Below, piece by piece: positions 1-6,177 of a DNA stretch of 13,111 bases. This stretch comes from Colivivens sp963645405. Lineage in GTDB: Bacteria > Bacteroidota > Bacteroidia > Bacteroidales > Bacteroidaceae. The position numbers were made by a program, and so were the translations under genes. The notes under the pieces were generated by a model, which worked only from the letters and a program-made list of their open reading frames with translations, ran no database searches and was not told the DNA's origin. The stretch lies in assembly GCA_963645405.1 (NCBI GenBank), contig CAVISR010000082.1, positions 1-13,111 on the forward strand, in the 5' to 3' direction. Every line of letters starts with the position of its first letter. Positions within the stretch are counted from its first letter, which is position 1.

Positions 1-287
1 ATTATTAATTAATTATATATATAAATATATAGAAGGAAAGAGAAATGAGATGCCTTGAAAATTAATTGGAAAAACTGGAATTGGAAGATTTTCCTTGGCC
101 GTCCTCTCTACAAAGCTTATAATCAATATCTTAGCCTCGTTTGCCTTAGACGGCAATTCCAGCTTTCTCTCTCCACAGCTTGCGATAAGTCTTGTGAATG
201 CCCTTCAAACAGCCTTTTTCCGGTGCAAATGCATTGGATTTTGGCTCGGCCAGTGCGTTTTTCCCGTTTGTCTTCAAATCCGAAAAT

Positions 288-307
288 CGTGGAAAGTCCA
301 CGTTTTT
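288..307. terminator. Candidate bidirectional intrinsic terminator
   Basis: A perfect 6-bp stem (CGTGGA at 288-293, TCCACG at 297-302) encloses a 3-base AAG loop. It is followed by five T on the plus strand and preceded by four A one base before the stem, so it has a T run in either direction. It lies about 150 bases beyond the stop of the leftward LysE-family gene and could end that operon. The loop is small and the stem is short, so its efficiency is uncertain. Confidence 0.5.
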
Positions 308-334
308 GGAGCCGAGAATTACGGCAAACAGCAG

Positions 335-445
335 GACTGGAGCGGAATTCAGAGTGAAACTGGAATGAATCTGCGAACCAACTGGAATGGTTTCCCGGCT
401 GAACTGGAATAAATCCCGATGCAATCCGGAATGTTGACTGCTTGT
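335..445. repeat. 22-bp phased degenerate tandem repeat
   Basis: The core aactggaat starts at 358, 380 and 402, and a variant (atccggaat) starts at 424, giving exactly 22-bp spacing. A weaker unit (gactggagc) starts at 335. After the core the units share a looser tail resembling aatccCg. Earlier blocks from about 235 have similar but less regular lengths. The array lies just beyond the 3' end of the leftward LysE-family gene, whose last codons contain the same CGGAAT core on the plus strand (464-469). It is not a CRISPR array, because the units abut and no unique spacers separate them. Confidence 0.75.
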
Positions 446-457
446 CCCGTCCTCCCT

Positions 458-1192
458 TTACAGCGGAATCTTAAACTCCGACAGGTCGATGGCATGACCC
501 GTGGCGGTGTAGATGATCATGAGGAGGGCTACGATTGCCACTCCGATGCCTATCACCTTATTTATATAGTAGATGATGCGGATGTTGTAGTTGTTGCGCA
601 CCTTGTTCACTCCCCATGACAGGACGTACCACCACAGCAGAGCGCCTACGATGATGAAGAGGAAGCCGATGACCTGGGCTATGATGTTGTCGACAATGAT
701 GAAGGTGAACATCGAGAAGGTGGCGATGAAGAGGAAGATGATGAGCGGATTGGAAAACGTGACGGCAAAGCCGGTGATGAAGTTCTGGAACAGTGTGCCT
801 TTGTTGCGCTTCACGGGCTTCAGGTTTTCCTTGGGCTTCGACATGAAGGTGTAGACTCCGAACGCAAGGAGCAGGAGTCCGCCTATCATCTTGAGCCACA
901 TGGCAATGACGGGGTCTTCGATGATATCGACCACGAGTTTGATGCCGAAACCGGTGATGATGGCATAGATGAAGTCCGACAGGGCTGCGCCGCATCCGGT
1001 GGCAAAGCCTTCCCAGCGCCCGCGGTTGAGGGTGCGCTGGATGCAGAGTATGCCCACGGGCCCCATGGGCGCCGACGCTATGACGCCGATGAGCAGTCCT
1101 TTCATTATCATTTCTATGTAGCTGGTGTCCTGCAGCCAGTCCTGGAAGTCTGTGTACTGGGGCAGCTGCGAACTTATTGCGTTTAATATCAT
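458..1192 (-). CDS. LysE/RhtB-family amino-acid exporter
   Basis: This 244-residue inner-membrane protein belongs to the LysE/RhtB translocator superfamily, which exports amino acids or related small metabolites. The family signatures are an APMGPVG motif at residues 41-47 at the end of the first membrane helix and an FSNPL motif at 146-150. About six hydrophobic segments are visible, roughly at 31-52, 66-90, 97-118, 135-165, 170-195 and 208-230, the number usual for the family. The first 28 residues are a soluble extension; Met28 or Met30 could be an alternative start giving a more typical length. It is the last gene of the leftward run, 154 bases after the SDR gene, with no obvious promoter between them. 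The substrate cannot be read from the sequence, and a link to hexuronate use is not implied by the family. Confidence 0.85.
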   Translation of the reverse strand: MILNAISSQLPQYTDFQDWLQDTSYIEMIMKGLLIGVIASAPMGPVGILCIQRTLNRGRWEGFATGCGAALSDFIYAIITGFGIKLVVDIIEDPVIAMWLKMIGGLLLLAFGVYTFMSKPKENLKPVKRNKGTLFQNFITGFAVTFSNPLIIFLFIATFSMFTFIIVDNIIAQVIGFLFIIVGALLWWYVLSWGVNKVRNNYNIRIIYYINKVIGIGVAIVALLMIIYTATGHAIDLSEFKIPL

Positions 1193-1242
1193 CTTTCTTC
1201 TTTGTCTGGTCTTTTTGTTCTGTTGTATCTAATCGGGAAGGC

Positions 1243-1358
1243 TAAACCGTGGGCTTTACACTCTGCTATGGAGAACTCAATTTCCACATGAAATGTTCTT
1301 CACACTTAGCCATGGAGAGCTTGAATTCAACCGTTAACCGGGGGCTTTACACTCCGCT
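1243..1358. repeat. Duplicated 3' end of the SDR gene, 44-47 bp units
   Basis: Bases 1334-1358 hold the last codons and stop of the SDR gene plus its first 3' flanking bases. Bases 1243-1267 match them at 22 of 25 positions, 91 bp further downstream of the gene. Read on the gene strand, Ser-Gly-Val-stop becomes Ser-Arg-Val-stop, and the shared sequence continues past the stop. Between them, 1258-1274 and 1302-1318 form another related pair (acact...atggaga), spaced 44 bp. The spacer therefore looks like two or three degenerate 44-47 bp units, each about twice the 22-bp unit seen elsewhere. Confidence 0.65.
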
Positions 1359-2165
1359 GAAGCTGCTGAATCCGCCGTCGACCGGGATGATACTGCCGGT
1401 CACGAAGCTTGCCTCGTCGCTGGCAAGGAAGCAGACGATGCCGTTGAGCTCGGAGATGTCGCCGAAGCGCCGCATCGGTGTCTTGTTGAGCACTTTGTGG
1501 CTACGCTCGGTGAGTGTGCCGTCATCGTTGAGCAGTGCCTTGCGGTTTTGTTCGCCGATGAAGAAGCCCGGTGCAATGGCGTTCACACGGACTTTGTCGC
1601 CGTATTTGCGTGCGAAATCCTGCGCCAGCCATTTGGTGAGGGCGTTCACGCCTTCCTTGGCAATGCTGTAGCCCATCACGCGGCTGAGTGCGTCGTAGGC
1701 TGCCATGGAACTGATGTTGATGATGCTGCCGCTCTTCTGCTCTGCCATGATTTTGCCGAAGGTGAGGCAGGGATAGACCGTGCCCCAGAGGTTGAGGTCC
1801 ACCACCTTGTGGAGGGCGTCAAAGTCGCAGTCGTACACGTTCATGTCGTCCATGATGTTTGCTCCAGCCACATTACCGCCGGCTGCATTCACAAGGATGT
1901 CCACGCGTCCGAAATCTGCCTTAATCTGTTCTGTGAGCCGTGTGATTTCATCATGCTTGAGCACATTGCAGGCATATCCGCTGACTGAAGTGGCATTTTC
2001 CTGAGCCACTGGCGTCAGTTTTGCAAGGGCCTTGTCCACTGTTTCCTGGCGACTGCCCACCACCACTACTGTTGCTCCTGCCTTCAGCAGTCCTTCACTC
2101 ACGTTGCTGCCGAGCACTCCTGTGCCTCCGGTCACAACTGCGATCTTATTTCTTAAGTCTGTCAT
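1347..2165 (-). CDS. SDR oxidoreductase, probable fructuronate reductase
   Basis: This 272-residue cytoplasmic classical short-chain dehydrogenase has the glycine-rich cofactor motif TGGTGVLG at residues 12-19, NAAG at 93-96, the catalytic Ser153, and the YSIAK motif with Tyr166 and Lys170. Its length is normal for the family. It lies next to uxuA in the same direction. In Gram-positive bacteria and Bacteroidetes an SDR beside uxuA commonly does the job of UxuB, interconverting fructuronate and mannonate with NAD(P)H. That role is inferred from context and overall resemblance; other polyol or sugar-acid dehydrogenase activities are possible. It is separated from uxuA by 386 bases of repeats with no recognisable promoter, so read-through from uxuA is plausible. 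The ATG at 2165 fits the start of the Rossmann fold, leaving only 11 residues before the glycine motif. Confidence 0.85.
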   Translation of the reverse strand: MTDLRNKIAVVTGGTGVLGSNVSEGLLKAGATVVVVGSRQETVDKALAKLTPVAQENATSVSGYACNVLKHDEITRLTEQIKADFGRVDILVNAAGGNVAGANIMDDMNVYDCDFDALHKVVDLNLWGTVYPCLTFGKIMAEQKSGSIINISSMAAYDALSRVMGYSIAKEGVNALTKWLAQDFARKYGDKVRVNAIAPGFFIGEQNRKALLNDDGTLTERSHKVLNKTPMRRFGDISELNGIVCFLASDEASFVTGSIIPVDGGFSSFSGV

Positions 2166-2209
2166 AGTTGTTGCTTTTGTTCTGTTTTCAATTTATGGGG
2201 CAAAACTTC

Positions 2210-2291
2210 GATTATCGGTCTTGAATCATGCGCCGTTCGGTGTGAAACCATGGATTATCGGTCCTGAATCATGCGTCTTTCTGTGTGAAAC
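2210..2291. repeat. 43-bp tandem pair
   Basis: Bases 2210-2248 and 2253-2291 match at 35 of 39 positions. Both start gattatcggtc and end tgtgaaac. The period is 43 bp, and each unit divides into two blocks of 21-23 bp ending in CAT. The repeat lies within the mRNA leader or spacer just upstream of the SDR start codon. It is not a palindrome, so it is not an obvious operator for a dimeric regulator. Confidence 0.85.
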
Positions 2292-2302
2292 ACATGTTTT
2301 TG

Positions 2303-2535
2303 TTTCAAATCCCACCAGTTTCCACTGAAATTTCCATTTTGGGACTAGACCTCAATTTTCATGCCAAATCCCTCGATTTATGCTTGATTTCCCGAGATTT
2401 TTGCGTTTAAAGTATTAATTTCCGCATTAAATCGGCTTATTCCCTGCTTTTGCTCTGTTGGACTTTCTATGTCAAATCCTTCATTTTTCGCACTAAATCG
2501 CTTGATTTTCACGCTTATTCCAGTCCGTTCCCTCT
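2303..2535. repeat. Degenerate array of about 21-bp units
   Basis: The word AAATC, or a near form, recurs at 2366, 2429, 2475 and 2495, and each time belongs to a block resembling GC-nn-AAATC-nCTTGATTTTC. About ten consecutive blocks 19-25 bases long can be drawn between 2303 and 2535. Individual blocks are poorly conserved, so the array is less certain than the 43-bp pair beside it. It directly follows the 3' end of uxuA. Confidence 0.5.
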
Positions 2536-2551
2536 CGTTTTCCCTCCTATT

Positions 2552-3751
2552 TTATTGTTTATTTTCCATCATGTATTTCACTGCCGCCATCACTCCGTCG
2601 ATTTGCTCCAGTCCCATCATGCGTCCGTGGAACGAATAGCCGGCATTGTAGCCTTTGTCCTCGTCGCCCAGCATGGTGCGTCCGTGGTCCACACGCATCG
2701 GAAGGTCGGGATTCAGCTGCTGGAATATCTTGCACACCTCGATGAGGTTGGCACGTCCGTGCAGATGGTCGGCTTCGATGAAGTCGCCGTTGGGCAACAC
2801 GTCGGTGCTGCGCAGGTGGACGAAATGGGTGCGCCCTGCGTACTTGCGTGCAAGTGCCGGAACATCGTTCTGAATGCCTGCAGAGAGGCTTCCGCAACAG
2901 AAGGTAAGTCCGTTGTGCGGATTGTCGACTGCATTGAGGAACCATTCGATGTCCTCATCGCAGGTCACGATGCGCGGAAGTCCCAGAAGCTGCATCGGAG
3001 GGTCGTCGGGATGTACACACATGTTCATGCCATACTCTTCGCAAGTCGGCATGATGGCTTCGAGGAAGTACTTCATGTTGGCGCGCAGCTGGTCGCGAGT
3101 GATGCCCTGGTAGAGCGCAAGCAGGTCCTTGAACAGTTTCACGGGATTCTTGTCGTCCTCGGTGATGTTGCCGTTCACGAAGCCCTGGGTCTTCACTATG
3201 ATGGTGTCGACGAGTGCCGAGTCGAACTCAGCCAACTCTTCCCTACCCTTTGCCTCCATTTCCTGACGCATGGCTTGTGCTGCCTGGAGCTCTGCCTCGC
3301 TGTAGTCTGCCTCACAGCCTTCGCGCTGAAGGATATATTTGTCGAAGTAGACGAACTTCACCTTGTTGAAATAAAGCGATGTGCTGCCGTCTGCCCATGG
3401 GTGGTCGAGCTCAGTGCGTGCCCAGTCGAGCACCGGCATGAAGTTGTAGCAAATGGTGTGGATGCCACACTTGCCGAGGTTGGCAAGGCTCACCTTGTAG
3501 TTCTCGATGAGCTGGTCGCGGTCGGCACCGCCGTATTTGATTGATTCACAAACCGGAAGGCTTTCGACTACCGACCACCGCAGGCCTGCCGCCTCGATGT
3601 AGTTCTTCATGTCCATGATTGCTTCCTCGGTCCATACTTCGCCGTTCTTCACGTCGTGGAGCGCAGTGACAATGCCTTCCACTCCAATCTGTCTGAGCAT
3701 CTGAAGGGTTATCTTGTCGTTCTTGCCAAACCATCTCCAAGTCTTTTCCAT
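2552..3751 (-). CDS. uxuA: Mannonate dehydratase
   Basis: This enzyme removes water from D-mannonate to give 2-keto-3-deoxy-D-gluconate, a cytoplasmic step in glucuronate breakdown. The 399-residue length fits UxuA. The amino end MEKTWRWFGKND and the following TALHDVKNGEVW (29-40) are characteristic. Conserved blocks later in the protein are CVHPDDPP (245-252), FCCGS (284-288), FVHLR (310-314) and RVDHGRTM (353-360). They supply His247, a cysteine at 285/286, His312 and Asp355, matching the kinds of residue that bind the divalent metal in this TIM-barrel family. It precedes the probable fructuronate reductase gene. The kinase and aldolase that would use the product are not in this window. No clear promoter was found in the 428-base upstream spacer. 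Confidence 0.95.
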   Translation of the reverse strand: MEKTWRWFGKNDKITLQMLRQIGVEGIVTALHDVKNGEVWTEEAIMDMKNYIEAAGLRWSVVESLPVCESIKYGGADRDQLIENYKVSLANLGKCGIHTICYNFMPVLDWARTELDHPWADGSTSLYFNKVKFVYFDKYILQREGCEADYSEAELQAAQAMRQEMEAKGREELAEFDSALVDTIIVKTQGFVNGNITEDDKNPVKLFKDLLALYQGITRDQLRANMKYFLEAIMPTCEEYGMNMCVHPDDPPMQLLGLPRIVTCDEDIEWFLNAVDNPHNGLTFCCGSLSAGIQNDVPALARKYAGRTHFVHLRSTDVLPNGDFIEADHLHGRANLIEVCKIFQQLNPDLPMRVDHGRTMLGDEDKGYNAGYSFHGRMMGLEQIDGVMAAVKYMMENKQ

Positions 3752-3798
3752 ATTCTCTGTCCTATGTTCTTTATCGTTGTTCGTTACTTTATCCTATA

Positions 3799-3905
3799 CC
3801 TTATTGTATTTGGTCCAACACCTTGTTATATATACACCTTATTATATATATAGTGTATTCCTTGTCTAATTCTTTACTTTGCTCCTTCTCCTTGTTCCTT
3901 ACAGT
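3799..3905. repeat. CCTT-type degenerate repeats upstream of uxuA
   Basis: Blocks starting CCTT occur at 3799, 3821, 3837 and 3860 and again in a cluster at 3884-3900. Two are very alike: acaccttgttatatat (3818-3833) and acaccttattatatat (3834-3849). Spacings are 22, 16 and 23 bp, then irregular. The region is A/T-rich and lies 50-150 bases upstream of the uxuA start codon, within its probable leader. Confidence 0.5.
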
Positions 3906-3951
3906 ATTCTTGCCGTCTTATATCTTGATACAATTTAATATCTCGCTTACT

Positions 3952-3961
3952 CCCCCCCCCC
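3952..3961. repeat. Run of ten C
   Basis: Ten consecutive C on the plus strand (ten G on the coding strand of uxuA), about 200 bases upstream of the uxuA start and 220 bases downstream of the GH97 stop. Tracts of this length are prone to slipped-strand change, but none of the flanking genes is interrupted by it. Confidence 0.9.
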
Positions 3962-3993
3962 TTTCTACACCCTTGTAGTGGGGTCTGATTTCT

Positions 3994-4082
3994 CTGCCTA
4001 AGAAAAAAATATTTTTCTGACCAGGAAAAAAAATTTCTCTGACTGGGAAAAAAGTTTTTTCTGACCAGCGCTTTTCCAAGCA
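3994..4082. repeat. 22-bp phased array with A-rich cores
   Basis: The word CTG[AC]C or CTGACT starts at 3994, 4017, 4039 and 4061, with spacings of 23, 22 and 22 bp. Each of the first three copies is followed by an A run and then a T run (for example AGGAAAAAAAATTT). The regular phasing places an A-tract every two helical turns, which would favour intrinsic DNA bending. The period matches the array at 335-445, but the unit sequence is different. Confidence 0.75.
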
Positions 4083-4131
4083 GTCCTTGAAGCGAATCTT
4101 CCATACCAATAACGTCAATCGAATATCGGTT

Positions 4132-4208
4132 ATTTGACAATTGTAAATCCATTGTCATTTTGTATAGCAGAGCCAGCCATCATTTGACAATTACGAATCC
4201 GCCATCGT
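4132..4208. repeat. Duplicated 3' end of the GH97 gene
   Basis: Bases 4182-4200, the end of the GH97 coding region and stop, match 4132-4150 at 16 of 19 positions, 50 bp downstream of the gene end. On the gene strand the true end reads DGGFVIVK-stop (TGA) and the copy reads DNGFTIVK-stop (TAA). Some differences are synonymous (TTC to TTT). The 50-bp offset is not a multiple of three, so the copy is out of frame with the gene and is not simply a C-terminal extension. Confidence 0.75.
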
Positions 4209-6144
4209 GCAGCAGGTGGAATTTCACCTTCTTCGGGTTCTTTATCTTCAGGTCCGACTTCCGCGGTTCACGGCTGCTGTCGTCGGTGTAGATTGTCACC
4301 ACATCGCCTTTTTTCAGGAACTGGGAGAGGTCGAGCGTCTTGTCGCACTCGTCTTCAGCATTGTTGCCAGCAATGTACCATGTCTGTGCATGGCGGCGTG
4401 CGAGTATGCAGAACTTGCCGGGATAGCCGTCGATGAACTGGGTTTCGTCCCATGTGGTCGGCACCGTCTTCATGAAGTCGAGGCTCACCTGCGGTGCCCC
4501 ACCCTCGCTGAACGGACGGAGGTTTTCGGGGGTCAAGGCAAAGTTCTGAATCGGGTTCTGGAACAGCACTGCCTGCGCAAGTTCGTGTACGTCAGTGGTT
4601 TTGCGTGTATTGCCGCCCTTGTTGCCCTTGCCCAGGTGACGGTTGAGGAACGAACCGCCAAACTCCATGCAACCCACTGTGTTGCGGATGAACGGATGTG
4701 TGGCTGTGTTGGTGGCTTCCTCGTCGCAGAAATGCTGCTGGAAGTAGATGTTCTCGGATGCCAGCACTGCCTCACTGCCCACATAGTTGGGGTACATGCG
4801 TTCCCAACCGCGCGGAATGGTGCAACCATGGAAGATGACCATCAGTCCGTTGTCGTCGGCATCGCTGAGGATGGCTTCGTAGAGGCGCATGGTTTCCTGC
4901 TTGTCGCCACCGAAGAAGTCGACCTTGATGCCCTTCACTCCTATCTTGTGCATCCATTTCATTGCCTGCTTGCGCTTCACGGGATTGTCCATGCGGTTCA
5001 CCGGTCCTTGCTGGATGTCGTTCCAGTATCCGCTCGAACTGAACCAAAGGAAAACGTCAACTCCCTGGCTCTGTGCGTATTTCACGAGCTGCTCCATGCG
5101 GTCTTTGCCTATCTTGGTGTCCCACCAGTTGTCGATGAGCACGTACTGATAGTTCATCGACTTTGCCAACTGGATGAATTTCACCTGGTCGTCGTAGTTG
5201 ATTGAACCGTCTTGCCAAACAATCCAGCTCCATGTGCCTTTGCCGAACTTATAGACGTTTGCCGTTTCGTAAACCGGCTCCACATTGTCCCACGGTGCGG
5301 TTGTCTCCACGATTGGCTCTAGGGTCTTGCCCACAGTGAGCGTGCGCCAGGGAGTGGCTCCAGGCAATGAAAATGCCGGTTCCACTGTTCCGTTGCCGTT
5401 GTTCTCTTCTTCCATCGGGAAACTGACGGTGTAGAGTCCGTCGCCCTGCATTTCGCTCAATCGTGAACCGCAGTAATGGCTGTCGACTCCAGTTTCGCTC
5501 ACCAGCACCCAGCCGTCGCTGCCAATGCGGAACAGGCAGGGGAAGGTGTAGCCTTTGCCGTACTGCGAAGGCTCTGTCATCGCTGCATCATATTTGTATT
5601 CCTCCTCATAGCTTGGCTTGGTGCGTTTCCAGCCAATCATCGGATCGCTCTGTGGCGAGAGGAATGTGGTGGTGACCGACGGGAAGTCGAATCCCGTTGC
5701 CTCCTTCAGTATTCTCACGCTTCCGGTCTCCCCTTCTCTCGGCAGTTCGTAGCGGAAAGCTATGTCGTTGTTGCTCACGCGGAAAGTGACGGCAACTGAC
5801 TTCTTGCGGTTGGTCTTCAAGTTGACTTTCAACTCGTTGGCAACGTAGTGTACGTCGGCAACTTTCGAGCGGTTGAGCTTGTACTGCTTGTCAATGCGTG
5901 TGCTGTCAGCGCCTTCGAACGTCATGTCCTTCGAATAGTCGCCGGTGTTTGCCACGAAGCCGAGCGGAGAGTTCTCCAGCATGCGTTTGCCGTCGTAAAG
6001 CACTGAGTAGACGGGTCTTCCGCCTCTCACGTCGATGTCCACCTTCAGCCGTCCGTCGGGACTGCTTACTGCTGCCACTTGCGCAGCCATCGCCGATGCC
6101 TGCACCATCAGAATTCCGGTTCCAAGAAGTTGTAATAGTTTCAT
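4180..6144 (-). CDS. GH97 family glycoside hydrolase, probably secreted
   Basis: This 654-residue protein has the GH97 layout: a signal peptide (about residues 1-20, ending ASAMA), an N-terminal beta-sandwich (about 24-285), a TIM barrel (about 295-560) and a C-terminal beta domain. GH97 enzymes cleave alpha-linked glucose or galactose residues from oligosaccharides. Visible barrel motifs include WSWIVWQDGS (305-314), YVLIDNWWD (334-342), IKVDFFGGD (406-414), FHGCTIPRGWERMYPN (438-453) and GSEAV (456-460). Asp409 in IKVDFF fits the nucleophile position of the retaining GH97 group (the alpha-galactosidase-type branch), with Glu458 as a possible acid/base; this is a motif-based inference. Substrate specificity is unknown. 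Location is probably periplasmic. It starts only 33 bases after the nrnA-like gene and is likely co-transcribed with it. No SusC/SusD pair is present nearby. Confidence 0.92.
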   Translation of the reverse strand: MKLLQLLGTGILMVQASAMAAQVAAVSSPDGRLKVDIDVRGGRPVYSVLYDGKRMLENSPLGFVANTGDYSKDMTFEGADSTRIDKQYKLNRSKVADVHYVANELKVNLKTNRKKSVAVTFRVSNNDIAFRYELPREGETGSVRILKEATGFDFPSVTTTFLSPQSDPMIGWKRTKPSYEEEYKYDAAMTEPSQYGKGYTFPCLFRIGSDGWVLVSETGVDSHYCGSRLSEMQGDGLYTVSFPMEEENNGNGTVEPAFSLPGATPWRTLTVGKTLEPIVETTAPWDNVEPVYETANVYKFGKGTWSWIVWQDGSINYDDQVKFIQLAKSMNYQYVLIDNWWDTKIGKDRMEQLVKYAQSQGVDVFLWFSSSGYWNDIQQGPVNRMDNPVKRKQAMKWMHKIGVKGIKVDFFGGDKQETMRLYEAILSDADDNGLMVIFHGCTIPRGWERMYPNYVGSEAVLASENIYFQQHFCDEEATNTATHPFIRNTVGCMEFGGSFLNRHLGKGNKGGNTRKTTDVHELAQAVLFQNPIQNFALTPENLRPFSEGGAPQVSLDFMKTVPTTWDETQFIDGYPGKFCILARRHAQTWYIAGNNAEDECDKTLDLSQFLKKGDVVTIYTDDSSREPRKSDLKIKNPKKVKFHLLHDGGFVIVK

Positions 6145-6177
6145 ATTGCCAATTTATTGGTTTATAGTTGTTTTGCT

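Larger units (their letters stand above)
1..457. other. Left-edge non-coding region
   Basis: No convincing gene was found here. The first 35 bases are almost pure A/T. Several frames stay open for about 100 codons on both strands, but none resembles a known protein and they overlap each other and the repeats, so I treat them as chance. From about 235 onward the sequence falls into degenerate blocks of about 20 bp, becoming regular 22-bp units at 358-445. A compact hairpin followed by a T run sits at 288-307. The region lies downstream of the leftward lysE-family gene and is probably its 3' flank. Confidence 0.6.
2166..2551. other. Repeat-filled spacer between uxuA and SDR genes
   Basis: This 386-base spacer has no supportable gene, and I see no TAnnTTTG promoter element on the gene strand. 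It is T-rich on the plus strand and can be cut almost completely into consecutive degenerate blocks of about 19-25 bases. Many blocks begin with G or GC and end in AT or a T/C run. Two sub-regions are listed separately: a clear 43-bp tandem pair and a more degenerate array. Confidence 0.6.
3752..4179. other. Spacer between GH97 gene and uxuA
   Basis: This 428-base region holds no supportable gene. A 94-codon frame on the minus strand (4158-3874) runs through homopolymers and repeats and looks accidental. The spacer contains, from right to left, a copy of the GH97 3' end (4132-4158), a 22-bp phased array (3994-4077), a short hairpin with stem CTACA/TGTAG (3966-3979), a run of ten C (3952-3961), and a CCTT-based degenerate array next to uxuA (3799-3905). 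No TAnnTTTG element was seen on the minus strand, so where uxuA transcription begins is unknown. Confidence 0.55.

Noticed and set aside
1..35. AT-rich stretch as a replication origin
   Set aside because: Only 35 bases are visible, with no DnaA-box-like repeats and no origin-associated genes.
146..424. 92-codon minus-strand frame in the left spacer
   Set aside because: It overlaps the 22-bp array and the hairpin, competing frames are open on both strands, and no family is recognised.
335..445. CRISPR array
   Set aside because: Units are adjacent with no unique spacers, are degenerate, and no cas genes are present.
2450..3544. 364-codon plus-strand frame opposite uxuA
   Set aside because: It is antisense to a clearly recognised gene with intact motifs. 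The translation is rich in His and Val typical of antisense reading and matches no family.
3874..4158. 94-codon minus-strand frame between the GH97 gene and uxuA
   Set aside because: It reads through the C10 run and the A-tract array, and its start lies within the duplicated GH97 end, so it is better explained as chance.
4180..4220. Type IX secretion C-terminal signal on the GH97 protein
   Set aside because: The protein ends in VIVK, but there is no separate C-terminal sorting domain; the ending is part of the normal GH97 C-terminal beta domain.
4207..5205. 332-codon plus-strand frame opposite the GH97 gene
   Set aside because: Antisense shadow of a conserved enzyme, with no recognisable domain and no promoter.
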